From positions 9,898 through 73,897 of the forward strand of contig JAWXUP010000007.1 in NCBI GenBank assembly GCA_044426345.1: a stretch of 64,000 bases of DNA, read 5' to 3'. Position numbers and translations under genes: made by a program. The notes beneath the pieces are model-generated. The model saw only the letters and a list, made by a program, of their open reading frames with translations, was not told the DNA's origin and did no database searches. Positions 51,052 through 58,792 of this stretch are shown here, in pieces (the first letter of the stretch is position 1; every line of letters starts with the position of its first letter). This DNA comes from CAYJLC01 sp044426345. GTDB lineage: Bacteria; Bacillota; Clostridia; Oscillospirales; Butyricicoccaceae.

Positions 51052-51389
51052 TCCTAAGCTTGTTGAAAAAACTCATTTCAAAATAGGTTTTTTGTTAAAA
51101 TGTGCAAATTTTTTTATTTTGTGCCTTTGCAACTTACAGCTAGTGCTACCTTTTTTCTCGGCAGTCGCTCGCCGCGTGGCTGATACTTTGGGACGTCCCA
51201 AAGTATCCAAAAGACGAAATCTTTTTATAAAAGATTTATCAAAATTAGTCTAAATTTATCGCTGCGTAAATAATTTTTCTCTGAAAAATTTTTACTTTGC
51301 TAGTGTGTGCATTCAAGTTTTATTTTAAGGTTAAGTTAAGTTTTGCTTTTGTGCAATATTTTTTAGTTTGCCACTTTTTTTACAGTCTG
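51052..51389 (+). repeat. Dispersed element, type II, copy 4
   Basis: About 338 bp directly after the AEC gene. It starts near TTGTTGAAAAAACTC, has the perfect 26-bp palindrome at 51182-51207, the AAATCTTTTTATAAAAGATTT hairpin, and the complete type II arm to TTTACAGTCTGA. It ends exactly where a terminator hairpin begins. Its 5' arm (GTGCCTTTGCAACTTACAGCTAGTGC) matches that of type I copies 1 and 5. Confidence 0.85.
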
Positions 51390-51418
51390 ACCCAGTCTTA
51401 ATTTAGACTGGGTTTTAT
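51390..51418 (+). terminator. Terminator at the 3' edge of type II copy 4
   Basis: ACCCAGTCT (51390-51398) pairs with AGACTGGGT (51405-51413), followed by TTTATTTTG. It is probably the terminator of the pncB-AEC unit, now about 390 bp from the AEC stop. Confidence 0.8.
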
Positions 51419-51474
51419 TTTGCGTAAATATTATTTGTGCAGATTTTTTTTCAGCAGAATATTTTATAGCGTTA

Positions 51475-51503
51475 TGACGGGCGAACACTGTTCGCCCCTA
51501 CAG
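51475..51503. repeat. Short palindrome of the GTAGGG/CCGT family
   Basis: ACGGGCGAACACTGTTCGCC then CCTACAGGGTGCAT. It directly abuts the distal end of type I copy 5. Confidence 0.85.
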
Positions 51504-51510
51504 GGTGCAT

Positions 51511-51870
51511 TGTTTTTCACGTAAAATAAATTCATAACACCGTTCCAAACGTGCGTGGCACGAATAACGTAAGTTCAAGCACCGAAATAGGCAACTACGT
51601 GGTCGAGAAAATTTATCTACACCACTGCATAAGCGATAGCGAGTTGGAGTACGAGTGGTTAGGCTAACGGATGCCGGATTGCGTACTCCAAGTAAAAACA
51701 CCACGCCCCAGATTTTGATAAATCTTTTCGCAAAAAGATTTCGTCTTTTGGATACTTTGGGACGTCCCAAAGTATCAGCCACGCGGCGAGCGACCTGCCG
51801 AGAAAAAAGATAGTACTAGCTGTAAGTTGCAGAGGCACAAAATAATAAATTTGCATAAAAAACAGAAAAA
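51511..51870 (-). repeat. Dispersed element, type I, copy 5
   Basis: About 360 bp, facing copy 4 across about 120 bp so that the two elements converge. Perfect 26-bp palindrome at 51751-51776, hairpin AAATCTTTTCGC-type at 51720-51741 and the type I distal arm to 51515. It is the only copy with no gene at its proximal side: hrcA, which follows, points the other way. Confidence 0.85.
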
Positions 51871-51951
51871 AGCCTATTGTCTGAAAAGCTAGTATTAAAT
51901 TAAGTTTAAAGGAGTATAAAGAAGAGAAGAATTATGAACAAAAAATAAAAT

Positions 51952-51978
51952 TTAGCACTCTGATGAAGAAAGTGCTAA
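51952..51978. promoter_or_regulatory. CIRCE operator 1 (HrcA binding site)
   Basis: TTAGCACTC-N9-AAGTGCTAA, one mismatch from the CIRCE consensus (TTAGCACTC-N9-GAGTGCTAA). It lies just upstream of the -35 of hrcA. Confidence 0.93.
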
Positions 51979-51985
51979 AAAAGTG

Positions 51986-52014
51986 TTGACAAAAATAAAA
52001 TCATAGTATATTAT
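51986..52014 (+). promoter_or_regulatory. hrcA operon promoter between two CIRCE sites
   Basis: A perfect TTGACA (51986-51991), a 17-bp spacer and TATTAT (52009-52014). Confidence 0.88.
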
Positions 52015-52018
52015 ATAA

Positions 52019-52045
52019 TTAGCAGTTGAGATAGTCGAGTGCTAA
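52019..52045. promoter_or_regulatory. CIRCE operator 2 (HrcA binding site)
   Basis: TTAGCAGTT-N9-GAGTGCTAA: the right half is perfect and the left half has two mismatches. It covers the likely transcription start and 5' leader of hrcA. Confidence 0.85.
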
Positions 52046-52067
52046 AAGACTTCAAAGGAGGTTTAAA

Positions 52068-53111
52068 ATGAAGCTTTCATCAAGAAAACAAGATATTTTG
52101 AGAACAATTATCGAAGATTATATGAAAACTGCCGAACCTGTTTCGTCAAAATCGCTTTGTGCTAGACTTTCTTTTTCGAGTGCTACTATACGAAATGAAA
52201 TGCTAGAACTTGAAAATTTAGGTTTAATCGAAAAACCTCACACATCAGCAGGACGAGTTCCTTCTGATTTAGGGTATAGATTTTATGTTGATAATCTTCT
52301 TGAAAATCACGAAAATCTACCTGTTGATATGAATTATATCGGCGAATTTATGAATTTGAAAATGAAAGAACTTGACAAGATAATTTCAGAGGCTTGCAAT
52401 TTGATTTCAAATTTAACACATTATACAAGCGTTGTTGCAACTCCTATGATGACTAAAATTTTCATTAGAAAAGTTGATATTATATATGTAGATGAAAAAT
52501 CTTTTGTATTTACGCTTGTTGCTGGTAATAATATAATCAAAACAAAAATGTTAAAAAGCGACATACCTTTATATAAAGAAGAAACCGATTCACTTGCACA
52601 AAACTTGAACGATTTATTGCTTGGTGTAGATATAAACGACGTTACTCCAATCAAACTTCGAGTGTTATACAGACAAAATCACTTGTCATTTTTAATTGAT
52701 AGTATAATTTCTTTTATTAATGAGATTTGTCACGAGTTATCATCAAGTCGAGTTTATTTGGGTGGAGAAGAAAATATTCTAAACTATCCAGAATATAAAA
52801 ATGCAGAGCATGCAAAAAATTTAATTGATTTTATTAAAAATCCAGATATGCTAAAATTTGCACCTACAGATAATGTAAACGTTCGAATTGGTGTCGAAAA
52901 CGGAGATAATCCATTATCAGATGCCAGTGTAGTTTATGCAACATATGGTGTAGGAAAAGGGAACTTCGGCGTAATTGGTGTTGTAGGACCTAAGCGAATG
53001 GATTATAGAAAAGTTTCAGCGTACTTAACGCTTTATGCAAGACAACTTAGTACAATTATGGAGAATTCATTGCTTACAGACGATGAAGATAATGACGGAG
53101 GATATATTTAA
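52068..53111 (+). CDS. hrcA: Heat-inducible transcription repressor HrcA
   Basis: 347-aa repressor of the class I heat-shock genes, which binds CIRCE with help from GroEL. The N-terminal winged helix has SSRKQDILRTIIEDYMKTAEPVSSK and FSSATIRNEMLELENLGLIEKPHTSAGRVPS. The C-terminal part has VVGPKRMDYRKVSAYL. Two CIRCE sites flank its promoter, so the operon is auto-repressed. Its stop overlaps the grpE ATG. Confidence 0.97.
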   Translation: MKLSSRKQDILRTIIEDYMKTAEPVSSKSLCARLSFSSATIRNEMLELENLGLIEKPHTSAGRVPSDLGYRFYVDNLLENHENLPVDMNYIGEFMNLKMKELDKIISEACNLISNLTHYTSVVATPMMTKIFIRKVDIIYVDEKSFVFTLVAGNNIIKTKMLKSDIPLYKEETDSLAQNLNDLLLGVDINDVTPIKLRVLYRQNHLSFLIDSIISFINEICHELSSSRVYLGGEENILNYPEYKNAEHAKNLIDFIKNPDMLKFAPTDNVNVRIGVENGDNPLSDASVVYATYGVGKGNFGVIGVVGPKRMDYRKVSAYLTLYARQLSTIMENSLLTDDEDNDGGYI

Positions 53112-53638
53112 TGGAAAATACGCAAGATACACCAATCGAAGAATTAGAAGTAAACGAAACAGTCGAAGCCGAAGTTATCGAAGAAGTTGAAGTTTTATCT
53201 GAAACAGAAGTTTTGCAAAATGAAATTACAGCAAAGCAAGATGCATTTTTAAGACTTACAGCAGAATATGATAACTTTAGAAAGCGCTCAGCAAAAGAAC
53301 GAGATTTAACATTTAAATCTGCAGTATCTTTCTCGGCAGAGGCGATGTTACCGGTTTACGATACGCTTTCAAGTGCATTAAATCAAATTGAGGATGAAAG
53401 CCCACATAAAAAAGGCTTTGAACTTACATTAAAACAGCTAGAAGATGCCTTTACAAAACTTGGCATTTCACATATTGATGATAACGTAGGAACTACATTT
53501 GATGCAAACCTACACAATGCAGTAATGCACGTAGAAGATGCAGACCTTGGAGAAAACGTAATCGCAGAAACCTTCCAAAAAGGCTTCAAAATCGGCGACA
53601 AAGTAGTTCGCCACTCAATGGTAAAAGTAGCAAACTAG
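53111..53638 (+). CDS. grpE: Nucleotide exchange factor GrpE
   Basis: 175-aa DnaK nucleotide exchange factor. An acidic Glu-rich N-terminus (about 1-35), a long coiled coil with RLTAEYDNFRKRSAKER, and a C-terminal beta domain (LEDAFTKLGISHID..., VIAETFQKGFKIGDKVVRHSMVKVAN) are typical. Translation is coupled to hrcA by a one-base overlap. A palindrome block of about 590 bp separates it from dnaK. Confidence 0.96.
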   Translation: MENTQDTPIEELEVNETVEAEVIEEVEVLSETEVLQNEITAKQDAFLRLTAEYDNFRKRSAKERDLTFKSAVSFSAEAMLPVYDTLSSALNQIEDESPHKKGFELTLKQLEDAFTKLGISHIDDNVGTTFDANLHNAVMHVEDADLGENVIAETFQKGFKIGDKVVRHSMVKVAN

Positions 53639-54229
53639 TCGAGAGGCGCTCGACACCGCTATTTCGTCGGATTGCGTGCTAATGGTTAGTACGTACCCAA
53701 ACGGACATCGTTGCAACCCTGTAGGGGCGAACAGTGTTCGCCCGTAATATATCACAAAACAAAAAACACGGCAATGTAGGGTACGGCGTCCTCGACGTAC
53801 CGTGACTCACTGGAAAATAAAAACGCACATAATATAAAACATAGCAAATAAAAAAACGCAAAACCCTGTAGGGGCGAACAGTGTTCGCCCGTGACAAATA
53901 ATGAAATATTTTCGCATTAAAAACAATGCAATTCGTAGGGTACGGCGTCCTCGACGTACCGTGACTCACTGGAAAATAAAAACGCACATAATACAAAATA
54001 TCGCAAATAAAAAACGCAAAACCCTGTAGGGGCGAACTGTGTTCGCCCGTGACACAACAAAACCGATACGTACAATTCTTCATTTTAACGAAAAATTACA
54101 AATACGGATAAATCGGGAGACCGCAGGTCTCCCCTACACGAAATATTTTAATATAATACAAAACCCTCACCAAACTCGGTGATAAACAAATAAAAAATAA
54201 ACTTAAATAAAATTTAGGAGGACTCAATC
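53639..54229. repeat. Block of palindromes and a 160-bp tandem duplication between grpE and dnaK
   Basis: No gene. Units: 53716-53741 and 53870-53895 (GGCGAACAGTGTTCGCC), 53777-53803 and 53937-53963 (TACGGCGTCCTCGACGTA), 54027-54052 (GGCGAACTGTGTTCGCC) and 54113-54138 (GGAGACCGCAGGTCTCC). About 120 bp starting at 53777 repeats at 53937 with few changes, including the spacer GACTCACTGGAAAATAAAAA, giving a 160-bp period. No CIRCE or clear promoter for dnaK was found; AGGAGG precedes its ATG. Confidence 0.88.
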
Positions 54230-56062
54230 ATGGGAAAAATTATTGGTATTGACTTAGGTACAACAAACTCTTGTTTCGCAGTTATGGAAGGCGGCGAAGC
54301 AGCAATTATAGCAAACGCAGAAGGCGCTAGAACTACACCATCTATCGTAGCTTTCGCAAAAGACGGTGAACGTTTAGTAGGTCAAACTGCAAAACGTCAA
54401 GCTATCACAAACCACGATAAAACTATCATTTCTATCAAACGTGAAATGGGTACAGACCACAAAGTAAACATCGACGGTAAAGCATATTCTCCACAAGAAA
54501 TCTCTGCTATGATTCTTCAAAAAATCAAAGCCGATGCTGAAGCTTATATCGGTTCAACTGTAACTGAAGCTGTTATCACAGTTCCAGCTTACTTCACAGA
54601 TGCTCAACGTCAAGCTACTAAAGATGCTGGACGTATCGCAGGCTTAAACGTTCTTCGTATCATCAACGAACCAACTGCTGCAGCTCTTGCTTACGGTGTT
54701 GACAAAGAAGATGAACAAAAAGTTATGGTTTATGACTTAGGTGGTGGTACTTTCGACGTATCTATCCTTGATATCGGTGGTGGCGTTATCGAAGTTCTTT
54801 CAACTGCTGGTAACAACCGTTTAGGTGGTGACGACTTCGACCAAAGAATTATCGACTGGATTGTTGATGAATTTAAAAAAGAACAAGGCGTTGACCTATC
54901 TTTTGATAAAATGGCTATGCAAAGACTTAAAGAAGCTGCTGAAAAAGCTAAAATCGAACTTTCAGGCGCAGTTTCAACTTCTATCAACCAACCTTACATC
55001 ACTGCTGATGCTACAGGTCCTAAACACTTAGAAATGACTTTAACTCGTGCTAAATTTGATGCACTTACAGCAGATTTAGTTGAAGCTACAATGGTTCCAG
55101 TTCGTCAAGCTATGCGTGATGCTGGCGTTTCTACAAATGACCTTCACAAAGTATTAATGGTTGGTGGTTCTTCAAGAATTCCAGCTGTTCAAGATGCTGT
55201 TAAAAAAGAAACTGGTAAAGAACCATTCAAAGGTATCAACCCAGACGAATGCGTTGCTGCTGGTGCTGCAATTCAAGCTGGTGTACTTGGTGGTGACGTT
55301 ACAGACGTTCTTTTACTTGACGTAACTCCACTTTCATTAGGTATCGAAACTCTTGGTGGTATCTGTACTAAAATGATCGATAGAAATACAACTATCCCAG
55401 TATCTAAATCTCAAGTTTACTCTACTGCTGTTGACAATCAACCATCTGTTGAAATTCATATTCTTCAAGGTGAACGTGAAATGGCTGGCGACAACAAAAC
55501 TTTAGGTAGATTTACTCTTGATGGTATCAGCCCTGCTCCACGTGGTATTCCACAAATCGAAGTTACTTTCGACATCGATGCTAATGGTATCGTAAACGTT
55601 AAAGCTATCGACAAAGCTACTGGTAAAGAACAAAAAATCACAATCACTTCATCTACAAACCTATCTGACTCTGACATCGATAAAGCAGTTAAAGATGCTG
55701 AAATGTTTGCTGAACAAGATAAAAAACGTAAAGAAGAAGTTGAAACTAGAAATAACGCTGAAAACTTAGCATTCCAATCTGAAAAAGCTCTTGATGAACT
55801 TAAAGATGCTGTTTCTGAAGATGAAAAAGCTGAAGTTAAAGCATTAGTTGAAAAAGTTCGTGAAGCTTTAAAAGGCACTGATACTGAAGTTATCAAAGCA
55901 GCATCAGAAGAACTTTCTAAAAAATTCGGAGAAATCTCTCAAAAAGCATACGAAGCTGCTGCAGCTGCTCAAGCTCAAGCTGGTGGTGCTGAAGGCGCTC
56001 CACAAGATGCATCAGGCGATGATTTTGTTGACGCTGACTTCACTGAAGTTGACGACAAATAA
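54230..56062 (+). CDS. dnaK: Chaperone DnaK (Hsp70)
   Basis: 610-aa Hsp70. The ATPase domain has IGIDLGTTNSCFAVMEGG, AVITVPAYFTDAQRQATKDA, RIINEPTAAALAYG, VYDLGGGTFDVSIL and VLMVGGSSRIPAVQ. The substrate domain starts near residue 370 (LLDVTPLSLGIETLGG), and the tail ends DDFVDADFTEVDDK. Codon use is strongly biased toward a few preferred codons, as expected for a highly expressed gene. Confidence 0.98.
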   Translation: MGKIIGIDLGTTNSCFAVMEGGEAAIIANAEGARTTPSIVAFAKDGERLVGQTAKRQAITNHDKTIISIKREMGTDHKVNIDGKAYSPQEISAMILQKIKADAEAYIGSTVTEAVITVPAYFTDAQRQATKDAGRIAGLNVLRIINEPTAAALAYGVDKEDEQKVMVYDLGGGTFDVSILDIGGGVIEVLSTAGNNRLGGDDFDQRIIDWIVDEFKKEQGVDLSFDKMAMQRLKEAAEKAKIELSGAVSTSINQPYITADATGPKHLEMTLTRAKFDALTADLVEATMVPVRQAMRDAGVSTNDLHKVLMVGGSSRIPAVQDAVKKETGKEPFKGINPDECVAAGAAIQAGVLGGDVTDVLLLDVTPLSLGIETLGGICTKMIDRNTTIPVSKSQVYSTAVDNQPSVEIHILQGEREMAGDNKTLGRFTLDGISPAPRGIPQIEVTFDIDANGIVNVKAIDKATGKEQKITITSSTNLSDSDIDKAVKDAEMFAEQDKKRKEEVETRNNAENLAFQSEKALDELKDAVSEDEKAEVKALVEKVREALKGTDTEVIKAASEELSKKFGEISQKAYEAAAAAQAQAGGAEGAPQDASGDDFVDADFTEVDDK

Positions 56063-56256
56063 TTATTAAAATTAAAAATGCAGGAGTTAAATTTCGATTT
56101 AGCTCCGCATTTTGCTATTATGAAAATTAAATGCGTAATAAATTGTAGGGGTGAACTGTGTTCGTCCGTCATTTCGACTGATTACCGCATTTTTAAAATA
56201 AACAAACGTATTTTGCAAATCTCTAAATCAACAACATATGAAAGTAGGGACTATTT
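56063..56256. repeat. Gap after dnaK: possible terminator and one short palindrome
   Basis: A weak inverted repeat (ATGCAGGAGTTAAAT... / ATTTAGCTCCGCAT) at about 56078-56112 could attenuate transcription after dnaK. 56144-56172 is a GGTGAACTGTGTTCGTCC palindrome with GTAGGG and CCGT ends. Confidence 0.6.
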
Positions 56257-56766
56257 ATGAACTCGATTTATACTAGACGTAGTGTTAGATCATACAAAGA
56301 TACCCCAGTTGAACAAGAAAAACTTATGCAAATGCTAAAAGCGGGAATGCAAGCTCCATCGGCACAAAATCAACAAGGTTGGGAATTTATTTTAGTTACT
56401 AACAAAGCAGAGCTAACTAAAATCTCTAAAATGTGCCCTAGCTCAAAAATGGCTGACGGTGCTGGTTTTGCAATCGTAGTGCTTGGGAATTTTGATAAAA
56501 TGCCAAATGTTGCACCAAAATGGCAACAAGATTTAGGTGCTTGCACACAAAATATTATGCTAGAAGCTGTAAATCTTGGACTTGGCACAGTTTGGGTTGG
56601 TGTTCATCCTACCGAGGAACGTGTTTCGTATCTAGTTGATTTATACAAACTTCCTTCTAATATAAAACCATATGCTGTTGTTGTAGGTGGATATCCTCTT
56701 ACAGATGATGCAAATAAATTCATTGATAGATTTGATGAAAGCAAAATACATTTTGAAAAATATTAA
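56257..56766 (+). CDS. Nitroreductase family FMN oxidoreductase
   Basis: 169-aa small nitroreductase. The N-terminal FMN-binding RRSVRSYKDTPVEQEK (residue 7), QAPSAQNQQGWEFILV (near 32) and a C-terminal GLGTVWVGVHPTEERV followed by AVVVGGYPL are family features. It has a weak ribosome binding site and sits between dnaK and dnaJ, which is not the usual arrangement. It may be carried along in the heat-shock transcript. Confidence 0.93.
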   Translation: MNSIYTRRSVRSYKDTPVEQEKLMQMLKAGMQAPSAQNQQGWEFILVTNKAELTKISKMCPSSKMADGAGFAIVVLGNFDKMPNVAPKWQQDLGACTQNIMLEAVNLGLGTVWVGVHPTEERVSYLVDLYKLPSNIKPYAVVVGGYPLTDDANKFIDRFDESKIHFEKY

Positions 56767-56785
56767 TTAACGAAAGCGAGATATT

Positions 56786-57919
56786 ATGCCAAGAGATTAT
56801 TACGAAGTTCTAGGTGTTGACAAATCTGCCTCTGATGCTGAAATTAAAAAGGCTTACAGAAAAATGGCGATGAAATACCACCCAGACCAAAATAGAGATA
56901 ATGCCGAAGCAGAAGAAAAGTTCAAAGAAGCTAATCAAGCCTATGAAGTTTTGTCTGATTCAGATAAAAAATCACGTTACGACCAATTCGGCCACGCTGG
57001 TGTAGATCCAAGTGCTGGAGGAGGAGGATACGGAGGATTTGGTGGTGGCTTTGAAGATGTCGATTTAGGCGATATTTTCGGAAGCTTTTTCGGAGGTGGT
57101 TTCGGTGGAGGTGGCGCACGTAGAAACGGGCCACGCAAAGGTGAATCACAACGTATTTCTATGGTACTTACATTTGAAGAAGCGGCTTTTGGTTGTACAA
57201 AAACTATTTCTGTAAACCGTGTTGAAACTTGTAAAACTTGTAACGGTGTGGGTGCTAAATCTAATGCCGATGTTGAAACTTGTTCGACTTGTGGTGGTTC
57301 TGGTCAAGTGCGTCAAAATCAAAGAACACCGTTTGGTACATTCCAATCTACTACTACGTGTCCAAAATGTGGTGGTAAAGGTAAAACTATAAAAAATCCT
57401 TGTCCGGATTGTTCTGGCAACGGACGTGTTACTAAAAAAGCTACTATAGAAGTTAAAATTCCTGCTGGTATCGACCATGGTCAAAGTGTTCAACTTCGTG
57501 GACAAGGTTCTGCTGGTGCGAATGGTGGCCCTGCTGGTGATATCATAGTTACGGTGTCGGTTAGAGACCACGATATTTTTGAGCGTGACGGTGCAGATGT
57601 TATCTGCGATATGCCGATTTCTTATGTTCAAGCTGTACTTGGCGACGACATAATCGTGCATACTATTCACGGTAAAGTGAAATATCATGTACCGGAAGGT
57701 ACTCCGACGGGAACGGTATTCAGACTACGCGCTAAAGGTATTCCACATCTTAACGGACGTGGAAACGGAGACCATTTTGTTCGTGTGAATATTGAAGTAC
57801 CTAAGAACTTAACTTACGAGCAAAAAGAAATTTTGAAAAAATTCGATTGCACTCTTTCAGATGAAAATTGTCAAGAGAAAAAAGGATTTTTCGAAAAAAT
57901 CAAAGATGCCTTTAAATAA
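56786..57919 (+). CDS. dnaJ: Chaperone DnaJ (Hsp40)
   Basis: 377-aa type I DnaJ. J-domain with HPD (KYHPDQNRDN, near residue 31), a Gly/Phe-rich linker (about 73-112), and four zinc-binding repeats: CKTCNGVGAK, CSTCGGSGQV, CPKCGGKGKT and CPDCSGNGRV. The C-terminal substrate domain includes KIPAGIDHGQSVQLRGQG. It lies 19 bp after the nitroreductase gene and ends the heat-shock cluster. Confidence 0.97.
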   Translation: MPRDYYEVLGVDKSASDAEIKKAYRKMAMKYHPDQNRDNAEAEEKFKEANQAYEVLSDSDKKSRYDQFGHAGVDPSAGGGGYGGFGGGFEDVDLGDIFGSFFGGGFGGGGARRNGPRKGESQRISMVLTFEEAAFGCTKTISVNRVETCKTCNGVGAKSNADVETCSTCGGSGQVRQNQRTPFGTFQSTTTCPKCGGKGKTIKNPCPDCSGNGRVTKKATIEVKIPAGIDHGQSVQLRGQGSAGANGGPAGDIIVTVSVRDHDIFERDGADVICDMPISYVQAVLGDDIIVHTIHGKVKYHVPEGTPTGTVFRLRAKGIPHLNGRGNGDHFVRVNIEVPKNLTYEQKEILKKFDCTLSDENCQEKKGFFEKIKDAFK

Positions 57920-57926
57920 ACATATT

Positions 57927-57964
57927 AAAACCATCGTTTCAGATTTGAAACGATGGTTTTTATC
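57927..57964 (+). terminator. Terminator of the dnaJ transcript
   Basis: AAAACCATCGTTTC (57927-57940) and GAAACGATGGTTTT (57947-57960) form a perfect 14-bp stem followed by TATC, 7 bp after the stop. Confidence 0.9.
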
Positions 57965-58337
57965 TTGTGTATTTTATAGTGTAGGGTATTTAAAAATGTT
58001 AGGAGAGATTTTTTAGTAAAATATTTTATAGCTTGGTAGGGACGGTCATTGACCGTCCGTCATACCGATACGTCTGTTTTGATTATGATATCTTGTTGTG
58101 TGTCACGGACGAACGCAGTTCGCCCGTACAGGGTGCATTGATTTTCGTATGGTTATATTTATAGTGTTGTAGGGGCGATCATTGGTCGCCCGTCATACCG
58201 ATACGTCCGTTTTAATTATGATATCTTGTTGTGTGTCACGGGCGAACACTGTTCGCCCCTACAGTTTTGTTTTTTTAAAAATGGCGATATTTTATAGCGT
58301 GGTTACGGACGAACGCAGTTCGCCCCTACAGGGTACA
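57965..58337. repeat. Cluster of five short palindromes downstream of dnaJ
   Basis: Units at 58037-58061 (GGACGGTCATTGACCGTCC), 58105-58130 (GGACGAACGCAGTTCGCC), 58168-58192 (GGCGATCATTGGTCGCC), 58239-58263 (GGGCGAACACTGTTCGCC) and 58306-58330 (GGACGAACGCAGTTCGCC). Spacer DNA between the first and third pairs is also duplicated (GTCATACCGATACGTC... repeats with a 125-130 bp period). No gene. Confidence 0.88.
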
Positions 58338-58711
58338 TTATTTTTCACGCATAAATAAATTTATACCATCGCACCAAACGTGCGTGGCACGAATAACGTA
58401 AGTTCAAGCACCAAAATAGGCAACTACGTGGTCGAGAAAGCTTACCAATACCACTGCATAAGCGATAGCGAGTTGGAGTACGAGTGGTTAGGCTAACGGA
58501 TGCCGGATTGCGTACTTCCAATAAAAACACCACGCCCCAAATTTTGATAAATCTTTTCGCAAAAAGATTTCGTCTTTTGGATACTTTGGGACGTCCCAAA
58601 GTATCAGCCACGCGGCGAGCGACTGCCGAGAAAAAAGATATCACTAGCAGTAAGTGTTGAGAGTAGAGATAAAAAGATTGCACCAACGGTAAGAGATAAA
58701 AAAACTTGCAT
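58338..58711 (-). repeat. Dispersed element, type I, copy 6
   Basis: About 370 bp. On the minus strand it follows the ABC exporter gene and its terminator. Palindrome at 58580-58605, hairpin at 58549-58571, and type I distal arm to 58342, ending against the palindrome at 58306-58330. Its proximal arm (CACTAGCAGTAAGTGTTGAG, then GCACCAACGGTAAGAGATAA) differs from copies 1 and 5 but matches copy 7. Confidence 0.85.
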
Positions 58712-58754
58712 ATGCAATAGGATACAAAATAAATTTGGCTAATAAAAATTTAAA

Positions 58755-58790
58755 AACCATCACTTCAAATAAAAAAGTGATGGTTTTATT
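58755..58790 (-). terminator. Terminator of the ABC exporter operon
   Basis: AACCATCACTT (58755-58765) and AAGTGATGGTT (58775-58785) form an 11-bp stem, followed by a T run on the minus strand, just after the 58793 stop. Confidence 0.9.
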
Positions 58791-58792
58791 TT

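Noticed and set aside
53679..54083. 134-codon minus-strand frame across the grpE-dnaK gap
   Set aside because: It is built from duplicated palindromes and has internal repetition, with no ribosome binding site or recognisable domain.
53714..54138. Regularly spaced palindromes resembling a CRISPR array
   Set aside because: The repeats differ in sequence class, the spacers are themselves duplicated, and no cas gene is present.
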